Positions 51,855-59,882 are shown, counted from the stretch's first letter. The stretch is DNA of 64,000 bases from CAZYAK01 sp964403335 (GCA_964403335.1 CAYOFI010000006.1:1-64000); one strand, 5' to 3'. Numbers and translations are program-made. The notes: a model not told the origin generated them from the sequence alone.

Positions 51855-52811
51855 TTACGGGTGGCCCGGGTGGGACTGCGACTGTGCGGGTGTGTGATGT
51901 TGCGGAGCATGGTGCGGCCCAAACGTGCGTTGCATGATGATGTGCGCGGCTTTCTCATGGTCGCGGACCATGTGCAGTTCGGTGTGACCGGTTTCCGCGG
52001 CATTCGTCTCTATTTTGATGGATCCGTAGCGCAGCACGTACCCAAACAACGTGCCGAAGTACGGTTTGACGTTCGTGATGGCGTGATAGTTCACTTGGTT
52101 GATGCTGCGGCCGAGCAAATACTGATTTTGCCAAATAAGACGCCGCGACGTGACGTAGATCACGTCATAGCGGTAGTCCAGCCAGGTCTTCCATACAAAC
52201 AGGATGGCAAACAGGAACAGTCCCAAGGAAAGCGTAAGCACCACGACGTTTTCTCCGAAGTACAACAGTATGCCGATGGCGATGGAGCTGGAAAGAATCG
52301 GAGGCAGGCACCCGATGATGAAGTAAATGGGATGCATGGAGACGATATAGTCGATGGTTTCTCCTTGTACCAAGCTCAGTCCGCGCTTGAGCTTGGTATC
52401 TTCAGCAGCGGACGCGCCCTCAATTTCTCCCAATCGTATCAGCCGGATCAGGCGCAGCAATCTGAAGACCCGGACGTACTGCGTGCCCAAGAAGCCCAGG
52501 AAAAACGGCAGAACGGACAGCAAATCCACAATGCCATAGAATGAGAACATATAGGTCAAACGCCTGGGTGCCGCGTACACATGCAGGGCGTATTCCATGG
52601 TAAACAAGATTGTGGTGATGATTTCGATGGCGATCAGTACGTCATGGTATTTGCTGAGCACCGGCATGAATTCCAGCGGCAGCACTGCCAAAGAAAGAAT
52701 GATGCACGTGATGAGCAGCACGGTGTACAAACTGCCTACCGTTCCTTTCCCGTGGACCAACACGTTCCAGATCCGCGCTCGCATATCGTCGGCAGGACGC
52801 TGCTCTGTCAT
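51855..52811 (-). CDS. Voltage-sensor domain fused to a membrane-bound bacterial PH domain
   Basis: The 318-residue product begins with a four-helix voltage-sensor module: S1 (about 27-47), S2 (56-80, with Glu63 and Glu73), S3 (88-104, with Asp96) and S4 (110-127). S4 has arginines exactly every third residue (114, 117, 120, 123, 126; YVRVFRLLRLIRLIRLGE). Two more helices (about 161-185 and 190-208) then lead into a YdbS/bPH2-like domain (YRYDVIYVTSRRLIWQNQYL, VNYHAITNVKPYFGTLFGY). I see no TVGYG-type pore signature, so it is probably not a simple channel. It ends in a His/Pro/Gln tail. An extended -10 lies 8 bases before the ATG. Confidence 0.82.
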   Translation of the reverse strand: MTEQRPADDMRARIWNVLVHGKGTVGSLYTVLLITCIILSLAVLPLEFMPVLSKYHDVLIAIEIITTILFTMEYALHVYAAPRRLTYMFSFYGIVDLLSVLPFFLGFLGTQYVRVFRLLRLIRLIRLGEIEGASAAEDTKLKRGLSLVQGETIDYIVSMHPIYFIIGCLPPILSSSIAIGILLYFGENVVVLTLSLGLFLFAILFVWKTWLDYRYDVIYVTSRRLIWQNQYLLGRSINQVNYHAITNVKPYFGTLFGYVLRYGSIKIETNAAETGHTELHMVRDHEKAAHIIMQRTFGPHHAPQHHTPAQSQSHPGHP

Positions 52812-52819
52812 ATGCGGGG

Positions 52820-52828
52820 ACTATAGCA
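52820..52828 (-). promoter_or_regulatory. Extended -10 promoter of the voltage-sensor/PH gene
   Basis: TGC-TATAGT on the minus strand, 8 bases before the ATG at 52811 (leaderless layout). Confidence 0.6.
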
Positions 52829-52972
52829 TGAAAAGGCGATATTCGTACGCCGCGCCTCGGCCCACCGGAGAACGATGGTGGTGTGCCATCACGACCGAAA
52901 GAGGGTAGAGACAGCAGTTCGTCATCCTGTATTTACCGGTGTTATCTTGCAGAACGGTCATGAACTGCTTCA

Positions 52973-54772
52973 ATGATCCGTCCTATGCCCATCGAATGGA
53001 CAGACCATCAGGCGCGGCACGAGAAATTGAACGCAGAGTATGCGAAGAAATATCCACAGTGGAGAGACATGCCGCAATTGACGTTGGATCTTGTTCGACG
53101 AGAAACCGCATCTGCAACGAATCGCCTGGTACGGAGCGGCATGGTGCCCCAATTGGAAGGGTGGACTGATGTGTCGGGCCCGTCCGGAGCGGAAGGAATC
53201 TCCTTCCGTAAATTCGAAAAGCAGCGCGCTGAATATGGGTTTGATGACATCGATCTTGTTCGGGCGCTCCTGGCGATGATCGAGGTCGTCAACGTGTCCG
53301 GCGCAGAAGCGTTGACCATCGGAGAGGGCACGGACAGGGCCTATCAATTTGTTGCCGGGGAGATGGATGTCCGGTCGGATTGGAGGAAAATGCAGGGACA
53401 ATTAGTGAATTGCTTCATTTTTTTGCAGACCGTATTGACCCAGGCGAAGTCCGTTCTGCAGCGGCATCCGTTTTTTCAGCAAATTGATGTTCTTCTTGCC
53501 CAGTTGCAGGTCCTGGTGTCATTCGTGGAAAAATCGAGTTTGCAGGCCGGGTCGAGATCTTCCTCTCTGCAACTGCCGGATGACGTCGCAGCTGCTCTGG
53601 GAATCGATGCCAATCAGTCCACAACGACCGACAACGCCTATGTCGCGAAGAAAGAAATTTTTACACGCACGGTTCTTGGCCAATGGGCGAAATATTTTTT
53701 GCAGCTCACTGTTCTGTTTACTGCGCAATTGCGTGCCGCTGCGATCGACAAATCCTACGGCGGCATTGTTCCGACGCTTCTCGACAGCACGGACGGATTG
53801 CAGCTGGACATGCGCGGCGTGGTGCATCCGGCGTGCAGAAACGGCATGATGTCCGAAGGCTATTTTCCGGACTCCGGAGATTTGCATCGAGGGAAGCTCA
53901 TCAAGTTATTGCTTGATGCCAAGCTTCTGGCGCCTTTGGAAAAGACCAGCTTTTTCGTATGGAACCGCGCCGCCACCCTTGAGCAGGTAAAAACCACCTT
54001 GGAAAAAGCAAACGTGTCTCCGGAGGCGACGAAGAACATAGAAGGACTTTTTCATATGGCGCACTATGTGCCGTTCGATGTGCGTATGGATGGGGATCGC
54101 AATATCAATATCGTCACCGGGACAAATGGCAGCGGAAAGACCACAAACATTCACGCGATCGTCTCGCAGCTGAAATTGGCAAGCGAAGCCCGCCTGGTGA
54201 GAGCCGCAGAGGCGAGGATGAGCTTGGTCGACGGTATTTATCATGACTTCAATGCGAATCGTGACGCCAGCGCTGCCAATGCCACGAGTCTCTTTATGGC
54301 GCAAGTGGAGTCCGTCTCCGGCTTTTTGCAGAACGGGACGCCGCACAGTTTTGGATTCTTTGACGAGCTCTTCAACGGCACCAATGTCGCGTACCAGCTT
54401 GCTCTGACCATTGCCATCACCCAGGAGTTCTCCCGACGGAAGCTGCGTGCACTCATTTCGACGCATTTGCAGCATCTCCCGCAGATTGCCCAAGCCAGAT
54501 GGGAAACCGAGTTGAAGGGCATTTTCAAATTGCGAATGATGACACCGGAGCGCGACGGCACGGGTGTGCCCGGGGTGAGGAATCTGCATGTTAATAACCG
54601 TCATGAAATGGAACCGGGCGCCGTCTACGATAGCGATGCGTTCAGCATCGCGAAGAAAAAAGGACTGCCGGACGCCGTACTTGCGCAGGCGCAGAGCAAT
54701 TACGAGCTGCTGCGTGGCCAAGAAACCATTGGCAATACGGAAGATGGTCAAATGACAGATTTTGTGATATAA
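52973..54772 (+). CDS. MutS-family ATPase, diverged
   Basis: A 599-residue protein with a MutS-type ABC ATPase domain at the C-terminus: Walker A IVTGTNGSGKTTNIHAIVSQ, Walker B-like FGFFDELFNGTNVAYQ (MutS DEIGRGT position), and ALISTHLQHLPQIAQ (the late STH motif). The N-terminal part (about 1-330) is helical and shows no mismatch-binding domain I, so it is unlikely to be a classical MutS. It may be one of the MutS-like proteins of unknown role. ATG 52973 is used; ATG 52985 is a second option. Codon use is AT-richer than the neighbours. Confidence 0.82.
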   Translation: MIRPMPIEWTDHQARHEKLNAEYAKKYPQWRDMPQLTLDLVRRETASATNRLVRSGMVPQLEGWTDVSGPSGAEGISFRKFEKQRAEYGFDDIDLVRALLAMIEVVNVSGAEALTIGEGTDRAYQFVAGEMDVRSDWRKMQGQLVNCFIFLQTVLTQAKSVLQRHPFFQQIDVLLAQLQVLVSFVEKSSLQAGSRSSSLQLPDDVAAALGIDANQSTTTDNAYVAKKEIFTRTVLGQWAKYFLQLTVLFTAQLRAAAIDKSYGGIVPTLLDSTDGLQLDMRGVVHPACRNGMMSEGYFPDSGDLHRGKLIKLLLDAKLLAPLEKTSFFVWNRAATLEQVKTTLEKANVSPEATKNIEGLFHMAHYVPFDVRMDGDRNINIVTGTNGSGKTTNIHAIVSQLKLASEARLVRAAEARMSLVDGIYHDFNANRDASAANATSLFMAQVESVSGFLQNGTPHSFGFFDELFNGTNVAYQLALTIAITQEFSRRKLRALISTHLQHLPQIAQARWETELKGIFKLRMMTPERDGTGVPGVRNLHVNNRHEMEPGAVYDSDAFSIAKKKGLPDAVLAQAQSNYELLRGQETIGNTEDGQMTDFVI

Positions 54773-54838
54773 ATATCAATAATGTTCGGCTGTCATAGCC
54801 AGAGCAGAGCGGATCATTTATCCATCGGAGGTCGACGC

Positions 54839-55099
54839 ATGCGGTGGTGCATCGCAGTCATGTTGTTCGGTCTGCTGACGATGAGCGCGCAGGCGCAGTC
54901 GGCGGTTGAGCACGATGACGCGGCCGCGAAGGCCGCGGAAAAAGCGGACAGGGGGCAGGAGAAGTCCGGGCTTTCACCGATCGGCATTCTGTGTCTCGTC
55001 CTCACCGTCGTCGCCATTGCGACGGCGGCCGTCATCCTGATTTTCCTGTGGCGGCCCGGCGCCACCCCCGACGTCGATCATCGATATTTTATCGACTGA
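54839..55099 (+). CDS. Unknown small exported or membrane protein with a strong Shine-Dalgarno site
   Basis: An 86-residue protein. It has a signal-like N-terminus (IAVMLFGLLTMSAQAQSAVE, cleavable after AQA), a charged Ala/Lys/Glu stretch, and one membrane helix (about 49-70: ILCLVLTVVAIATAAVILIF). I do not recognise it. GGAGG at 54827-54831 lies 7 bases before the ATG, unlike most genes here. It may be one more of the Shine-Dalgarno cassette genes. Confidence 0.55.
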   Translation: MRWCIAVMLFGLLTMSAQAQSAVEHDDAAAKAAEKADRGQEKSGLSPIGILCLVLTVVAIATAAVILIFLWRPGATPDVDHRYFID

Positions 55100-55160
55100 C
55101 CTCCGAAAAAGATCCGCAGGGCTCTTGAGCACTTTGTGTTCAGGGGCCCGCTTCAGAGTG

Positions 55161-55511
55161 TTACTCGGAAATCCCACCGCGGAAGAGTTTGTGTGCAAGC
55201 AAAGGGGGCCGCTTGGCGAGCGACTGTGTGCGTTTGCATTCCCGTGCCCACGCAATCAGCTCCTGATATTCCTGCTCGCGCAAATTCTGAAACCACTCCG
55301 TCCCGTGCTCTGTAATGATGCGCGCGATGCTGGCGTACTCGCAGGCGTCTTGGCAGGTGCTGATTTTCATGGAGACTGTCTCGTGCAATCCTTCCGCATT
55401 CCAAATTTCCCGCAACGTTTCCGGATGGATGTCCGGATTTGCGCCGCAGGTGTCCCCGCAGCAAATCAGCAAGCGGCACAGGGGAGGCCGGGTGCTGTCT
55501 AAGGGAATCAT
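55161..55511 (-). CDS. Thioredoxin-fold 2Fe-2S ferredoxin-like protein
   Basis: A 116-residue protein with Cys pairs in the layout of (2Fe-2S) thioredoxin-like ferredoxins: CCGDTC (Cys17/18 and Cys22) near the N-terminus, and Cys53-x3-Cys57 (ISTCQDACEYA) where TGCLGLC stands in the family. WFQNLREQEYQELIAWA follows. Cys12 may replace one of the early ligands. It should bind one 2Fe-2S cluster and serve in electron transfer or as a regulatory partner. I chose ATG 55511, near a -10-like TATGAT (55524-55529). Confidence 0.75.
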   Translation of the reverse strand: MIPLDSTRPPLCRLLICCGDTCGANPDIHPETLREIWNAEGLHETVSMKISTCQDACEYASIARIITEHGTEWFQNLREQEYQELIAWARECKRTQSLAKRPPLLAHKLFRGGISE

Positions 55512-55524
55512 AGCTTGATACACA

Positions 55525-55764
55525 TCATAAACGCTTTTTGGAAAAAGCTCTTCCTGATTGTGTCTTCAGGTATCTCTCAAATTCCTCTGCACGCTCTCTA
55601 TTACGAAATCCAGTGAACGTTACAAGTTCCCAAGCGACGTACTTGCTCGTGTGACTTGAATGTCCAGAGTTGTGTTCCATGACTCTTCGTCTGAGGTCAT
55701 TCGTTACTCCGACGTACCAGTGTTTCTGGTCGTTGGATTGCAGTGAATAGACATAATGCCACAT
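55525..55764 (-). CDS. GIY-YIG-type nuclease domain protein
   Basis: A 79-residue UvrC-N/URI-type GIY-YIG domain: HYVYSLQSNDQKHWYVGVTN (GIY and YIG halves), DLRRRVMEHNSG (conserved Arg), and a late acidic RERAEEFERYLK. It is the minimal domain with no fusion partner. These small proteins are common in mobile or restriction-like settings; the actual role is unknown. I chose ATG 55764 (MWHYVYSL). An inverted repeat covers its start region. Confidence 0.85.
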   Translation of the reverse strand: MWHYVYSLQSNDQKHWYVGVTNDLRRRVMEHNSGHSSHTSKYVAWELVTFTGFRNRERAEEFERYLKTQSGRAFSKKRL

Positions 55765-55784
55765 AGGTGTACAAAAATACACCT
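55765..55784. promoter_or_regulatory. Perfect inverted repeat at the GIY-YIG start, operator-like
   Basis: AGGTGTA-CAAAAA-TACACCT lies directly before the ATG on the minus strand and overlaps the predicted -10. It could be a repressor site for this gene. Confidence 0.55.
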
Positions 55785-55801
55785 TAGCAAGTGTATGTAA
55801 A
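55774..55801 (-). promoter_or_regulatory. Promoter of the GIY-YIG gene
   Basis: Minus strand: TTTACA (55796-55801), 16-base spacer, TATTTT (55774-55779), 9 bases before the ATG. Confidence 0.5.
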
Positions 55802-55900
55802 GCCCGTCTTCGTCTCCGCTTCGCTACGACTACGACGCGGCATCTTCTCTGTCATTTCCGCCCAATCACGACGTAGTTCGCCAAAGGCGAACGAAGACGG
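55795..55900. repeat. Palindromic repeat cluster upstream of tRNA-His
   Basis: It holds the GTTCGCC-AAA-GGCGAAC hairpin (55876-55892) framed by CGTA and GAAG, plus related CGTCTCCGCTTCGCTACGAC text near 55809-55830. The hairpin is a relative of the 15859-15874 element. Confidence 0.6.
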
Positions 55901-55901
55901 A

Positions 55902-55980
55902 TGGGGCGAGCGACGGGACTCGAACCCGCGACCCTCAGGACCACAACCTGATGCTCTAACCAAGCTGAGCTACGCTCGCC
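55902..55980 (-). tRNA. tRNA-His (anticodon GTG) with encoded G-1 and CCA
   Basis: On the minus strand GGCGAGCGTAGCTC starts the cloverleaf. G-1 is encoded, the acceptor stem is GCGAGCG/CGCTCGC, and bases 8-9 are TA. The D stem is GCTC/GAGC. The anticodon stem TCAGG/CCTGA carries loop TTGTGGT with anticodon GTG. The T arm has TTCGAGT. C73 pairs with G-1 and is followed by CCA. Both the extra G and CCA are in the DNA. Confidence 0.96.
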
Positions 55981-56015
55981 ATGAAAAAGGAACGACCGGA
56001 GGATACTAAAGCCAA

Positions 56016-58277
56016 TTACGCCGGATTGCCAGGTGTGTCTGAGGGCTTTGGCGGGGTTGTTTCGGCACTTTCGGCCCGGATCATGAAGGCAACGTCATCC
56101 GGGGACGGAGGGGTGGCAGGGGTTTCTTGGGCAGGAAGGGGCGTGGGCGCAGGGGGCGGAGGTGTGACGGGAGCAGGTGGCACCGGCACGGATTCAGACG
56201 TCGGTGCCGGCGGCATCGGTTCCGGATTCGTGGGAACGGGAACGGGAGCCGGGGCCGGTGATGCGGCGGGTTTTTCCGTCTCTTGGCGCTTCTTCAAATT
56301 CTCGCGGTAACGCTGACGTTTGCGGCGCTTGCGTTCGCGTTCTTTGTCCGCGCGCTCACGTTCGGCATCGGTCATCGGGGCTGTGGCGGCCGGAGCGGGT
56401 GACGATGGCATCGGTTCCGGAGCTGCAGCGACAATCGATGTTGGCGCAGGCTCGGGCACCGGAGCCGGTTCGGGAGCGGGAGGGATCGGCATTTCCGGCA
56501 TCGGTGGTTCGACAATAGGTTCAGGAGTGGTGACAGGCGGTTCGATGACCGGGGCGGGTTCGGGCATGGGAGCGGGAACCGGTTCGGGTTCGGGAGTGGG
56601 TGCGGCGGGAGTTGCGGGGAGTTCGGGCACTTGCGCCAGGCCTTGCTGCAACCACGGCGGAGCGCTGCTCATGTCGATGGGGGCCGGAGGTTCGGGTGCG
56701 GGGATCGGATCAGGTTCAGGTGCGGGTGCCGGTACGGGTTCCTGCTGAGGAACGGGTGCGGGCTCCGCAGGTGCGGGAGCGACAGGCTCGGGGACGGGAA
56801 CAGGAACAGGCGTTGGTTCCGGAACGGGTTCGGGAACCGGAGCAGGTGTCGCCGCCAGGCCTTGCTTCAGCCATGCCGGGGCTTTGTCGGCGTCGATGTA
56901 ATCCGGGGGAGGGGCGGTGACGGCAGCGGGTGCCGCGGGCTCAGGCTCGGGCATCGGAGCCTCTTGCGTGTCTTTGGGAATCTCCAGTTCCATCTCAGGC
57001 TCCGGTTCCGACCGCTTCAATTCCAAGGGCGGCGGGGGGACATCGATGGAATCGGACGGCGCGTCTTTGCCGAGCAATTTTGCTTCCGCGTCTTCCAGGC
57101 TTTTTTGCAGACGGCGTCCGCGGTGCAGCACCTTGGATCCCAGCCACGTGAGCACGGCGCCGATGGCGATCGCGCCGATTCCCAGCGCCAACATCCGCAA
57201 GATCAACCCCAAGCTGCTGCCGGCATTGGATCCCGATACGGCCGGCTGAGGCTCCGGCTCCGCCGCCCGCGACGACGATGCGCTGGCGACGGCGGCGTCA
57301 ATGCGGCTGACCGTCACCACTTTCTGTCCTTCCTTCACCACGCGCGCGTCATGCAACAAGCGGGCTTCGGCGCGCACGGTGAAATTGCCGGTGTGCGTGT
57401 ACGCGTGTGACGGGGAGTGGAGCAGGCTTTGCACGCCGTCGCCGAAATCCCAGTGATACACGAGGTCGTTTTGGTCCGCGTCCACGGGGAAGGTAAACCG
57501 CACGAAGTTGCCGTCGGTGATGACGGCGGTGATTTCGCCCCGCGGCGCGGCGGCCTCGGGCGTATTGGGTACGGCGTCGGCGGCGCTTTTGCGCACGGCC
57601 AGGTTCAACGCATGACTGTCGTCCGCAATGCGCAGATGACGTTCGCGCTCGGTCGCAAACCACACGCGCAGCGTGTTGCCTTCGCGCGTGAAGAGCGCGT
57701 CGCTGACATCCGAATCATTCGCGCGATCCCCGTCGCCGCTGGTGTCCGTGTCCGTATTCACATCAAGGCGCAATTCCCCCCGGCTGTCGTCACCCGGAGT
57801 GAGCGTGAGAATGTCGCGGTTGCGCGCGAGGGTGATGTTGCCGTTCTGCGCCGGGGGAACCGTGCGCAAGAAACTGACGGAGGACGCGTCCGGCACGTCG
57901 CCCGGTGTGCGGTCAACCACATGCAGCGTGATGCTCTTGCGGACGCGCGCGTTCTGCGACGGCAAATACACCGCGCCTTCCAACAGATAATCGCCCGGTT
58001 CGGTGGGGCGGAAACGGAAGATGCGGTTGGGTCCGGCTTCCACAAACTCCTGGTTTTGCGTGAGCACCCAGCTGTAATTCGGCTCCGCATCCTCCGTGTC
58101 GGCGATGGCGAGGATTTCCAGAACTTCGCCGGTCTTCAGGCCGATCGTTTCCGGAGCGGTATGCCTCTCTTGAATGTCTTGTGCCAGCACGAACGGCAGC
58201 GGACCGGTTGCGACCACGCTCATTCCCATTAAGAGAACGAGCGCCATGCAGCCGGTGATACTGCGGAAATTGTGCAT
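56016..58277 (-). CDS. Exported PKD-domain membrane protein with a long Pro/Glu-rich cytoplasmic-side tail
   Basis: The 753-residue product has a signal or first membrane segment (about 10-33; CMALVLLMGMSVVATGPLPF), a beta-rich exterior with a PKD domain (about 285-345; NDLVYHWDFGDGVQSLLHSP), a second membrane helix (about 370-392; LILRMLALGIGAIAIGAVLT) and a long tail of PxPEP repeats. The tail contains the short motif APAWLKQGLAATP and its copy APPWLQQGLAQVP. A Lys/Arg-rich block (ERKRRKRQRYRENLKKRQET) follows. It lies 7 bases after the pilin gene, so it is probably part of the same secretion system. Confidence 0.72.
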   Translation of the reverse strand: MHNFRSITGCMALVLLMGMSVVATGPLPFVLAQDIQERHTAPETIGLKTGEVLEILAIADTEDAEPNYSWVLTQNQEFVEAGPNRIFRFRPTEPGDYLLEGAVYLPSQNARVRKSITLHVVDRTPGDVPDASSVSFLRTVPPAQNGNITLARNRDILTLTPGDDSRGELRLDVNTDTDTSGDGDRANDSDVSDALFTREGNTLRVWFATERERHLRIADDSHALNLAVRKSAADAVPNTPEAAAPRGEITAVITDGNFVRFTFPVDADQNDLVYHWDFGDGVQSLLHSPSHAYTHTGNFTVRAEARLLHDARVVKEGQKVVTVSRIDAAVASASSSRAAEPEPQPAVSGSNAGSSLGLILRMLALGIGAIAIGAVLTWLGSKVLHRGRRLQKSLEDAEAKLLGKDAPSDSIDVPPPPLELKRSEPEPEMELEIPKDTQEAPMPEPEPAAPAAVTAPPPDYIDADKAPAWLKQGLAATPAPVPEPVPEPTPVPVPVPEPVAPAPAEPAPVPQQEPVPAPAPEPDPIPAPEPPAPIDMSSAPPWLQQGLAQVPELPATPAAPTPEPEPVPAPMPEPAPVIEPPVTTPEPIVEPPMPEMPIPPAPEPAPVPEPAPTSIVAAAPEPMPSSPAPAATAPMTDAERERADKERERKRRKRQRYRENLKKRQETEKPAASPAPAPVPVPTNPEPMPPAPTSESVPVPPAPVTPPPPAPTPLPAQETPATPPSPDDVAFMIRAESAETTPPKPSDTPGNPA

Positions 58278-58284
58278 GCAACAG

Positions 58285-58704
58285 TTACAGCGCAGCCGGC
58301 AGCTCCCGCGTGAAGAAGCCCACGATGGCGCGCGCAAAGAGAATGATGATGAGTCCGATGATCACGAATTTGATAATCATCTTTGCCTTGTCTTTCGCGC
58401 CGTCTTCTCCGTTGCTGAACAGCAGGAAAATGCCCGCAACGACGATCATGATGACGGCGGCAAGCGCCAAAAAATCCATCACGTAACGGAGTGTCAGTAG
58501 TATAAGCAGCCGCAGCGAACGTTTGGACGGCCCGTCGATGGTGGCGGCCGTGTTCACGCCACCTTCCAATCCGGGGCCGTTGAAGACTTGCGCCTGTACC
58601 ATGCTGTCCACTCCCATTCCAAACCCCATGCAGGAAACCGCAAGTGCGGAGAGGATGGCGCCGAGGGTCAGCCAGGAGCGGAGACGAGTGCGTAAAAATG
58701 GCAT
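58285..58704 (-). CDS. Type IV secretion-system pilin-like protein (VirB2/TrbC-type)
   Basis: A 139-residue protein with a signal-like N-terminus (LTLGAILSALAVSCMGFGMG) and two membrane helices (YVMDFLALAAVIMIVVAGIF, IIKFVIIGLIIILFARAIVG) joined by a charged turn SNGEDGAKDKAK. This two-helix plan matches the T4SS pilin family common in CPR genomes. I chose ATG 58704 behind an extended -10. The PKD protein follows 7 bases after the stop, likely in one operon. Confidence 0.82.
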   Translation of the reverse strand: MPFLRTRLRSWLTLGAILSALAVSCMGFGMGVDSMVQAQVFNGPGLEGGVNTAATIDGPSKRSLRLLILLTLRYVMDFLALAAVIMIVVAGIFLLFSNGEDGAKDKAKMIIKFVIIGLIIILFARAIVGFFTRELPAAL

Positions 58705-58728
58705 AGAGGCAATATGTATTTCACCACA

Positions 58729-58737
58729 ATTATAGCA
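58729..58737 (-). promoter_or_regulatory. Extended -10 promoter of the pilin operon
   Basis: TGC-TATAAT on the minus strand, 24 bases before the ATG at 58704. It lies close to the opposite-strand TACACT box. Confidence 0.6.
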
Positions 58738-58755
58738 CAGAATCGACCTCCGGGC

Positions 58756-58761
58756 TACACT
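58756..58761 (+). promoter_or_regulatory. -10 box of the proline peptidase gene
   Basis: TACACT ends 7 bases before the ATG at 58769, the leaderless layout seen elsewhere. The -35 is poor. Confidence 0.4.
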
Positions 58762-58768
58762 CTCCGGT

Positions 58769-59761
58769 ATGTCTTTGCCCACCCCTGCAGCCATTCTCCG
58801 GCAGGCCGGACTGCCCGCATTACTCGTCAGTAATCTGGTCCATTTGCGGTATGTGACCGGATTACACCTGTCGGCGGGCCTTTTGCTGATTTTGCCACGT
58901 CGGTTTGTGTTATGCGTCGATTCTCGGTACCAAGAAATGGCGGAAAAGAAGGCTATCGGCATGACGGTGATCGCGCTGGAAGACCTGCCGACTATCCTCA
59001 AGACCATCGGACAATGCGGGATTGAAGGAGACGACGTGACAATTGAGAGACTGGCCAGATGGAAGCACAAATATCCGAGTACGAAATTTGTTCGTACAAC
59101 AGGCGTGATCGAGGAATTCCGGCGTCAGAAAACAGATCTGGAGCTGCGGTACCTCAAGCGCGCCCGCCGTCTGACCCGCGAACTGCTCCGTCGCGTCCCG
59201 TCCGCATTGCGTCCGGGCATCACCGAAGAATGGTTGGCCCGGCAGCTGAAGATGTGGGCGTTGGAATTGGGGGCGGACGGATTATCGTTCGAGCCGATCG
59301 TCGGCTTTGGCACGCATACCGCCATCCCGCACCATCACCCCACGAGCCGCACGCTGCAAAAAGGCCACTTGGTGCAGATCGACGTCGGCGTCCTGTATAA
59401 AGGATATTGCGGCGACATGAGCGAGGTGTACTTCACGGCACCGCCCAGCAAATATCAGAAGCGAGTCTACCGAGCCCTGAACAAAGCTAAAAACGCCGCG
59501 ATGGATGCCGTCAAACCGGGAGTGACAAATCACAAGCTCGATCAGATCGCGCGGCACATTTTGGCGGAAGAGGGGATCGATCAGTACTTCACACACTCGC
59601 TGGGTCACGGCGTCGGGCTTGAAATCCATGAAGGCATTTCCTTGTCGCAGAAATCGCCGAAGACTGCACTGGTCAAAAACGAAGTCATCACCATTGAACC
59701 GGGCGCGTATTTCCCCGGAAAATTTGGAATGAGAGTTGAGGACATGATTGTGGTGGTATGA
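58769..59761 (+). CDS. M24-family Xaa-Pro aminopeptidase (PepP/PepQ-like)
   Basis: The 330-residue product has a creatinase-like N-terminal domain (about 1-120) and the pita-bread metallopeptidase domain. The dinuclear metal ligands are Asp205 and Asp216 (QIDVGVLYKGYCGDMSEVYF), His280 (HSLGHGVGLEIHEG), Glu310 (TIEPGAYFPG) and Glu324 (GMRVEDMI). It removes N-terminal residues before proline. It ends right after the last ligand region, a little shorter than usual. The start is the ATG after a -10 box. Confidence 0.93.
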   Translation: MSLPTPAAILRQAGLPALLVSNLVHLRYVTGLHLSAGLLLILPRRFVLCVDSRYQEMAEKKAIGMTVIALEDLPTILKTIGQCGIEGDDVTIERLARWKHKYPSTKFVRTTGVIEEFRRQKTDLELRYLKRARRLTRELLRRVPSALRPGITEEWLARQLKMWALELGADGLSFEPIVGFGTHTAIPHHHPTSRTLQKGHLVQIDVGVLYKGYCGDMSEVYFTAPPSKYQKRVYRALNKAKNAAMDAVKPGVTNHKLDQIARHILAEEGIDQYFTHSLGHGVGLEIHEGISLSQKSPKTALVKNEVITIEPGAYFPGKFGMRVEDMIVVV

Positions 59762-59852
59762 CAAGGAGATCAAGGAGATCAAAGGCGTCAAAGAGATCAA
59801 AGAGTATTCCTCGATCTCTTTGATCTCATCGATCTCTTTGATCTCTTCGAGG
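59761..59852. repeat. Word-repeat hairpin (GAGATCAAAG words) after the peptidase gene
   Basis: The left arm (59762-59800) has AAGGAGATCAAGGAGATCAA words and the right arm (59807-59851) has CGATCTCTTTGATCTC words. Related to the GAAATCGAAG family. Confidence 0.8.
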
Positions 59853-59873
59853 GTGGTTAAAACCCTACATTTT

Positions 59874-59882
59874 TGCTATAGT
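59874..59882 (+). promoter_or_regulatory. Extended -10 promoter of the 3D/peptidoglycan-binding gene
   Basis: TGC-TATAGT (-10 at 59877-59882), 7 bases before the ATG at 59890. This placement rules out the GTG at 59881 as the start. Confidence 0.6.
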
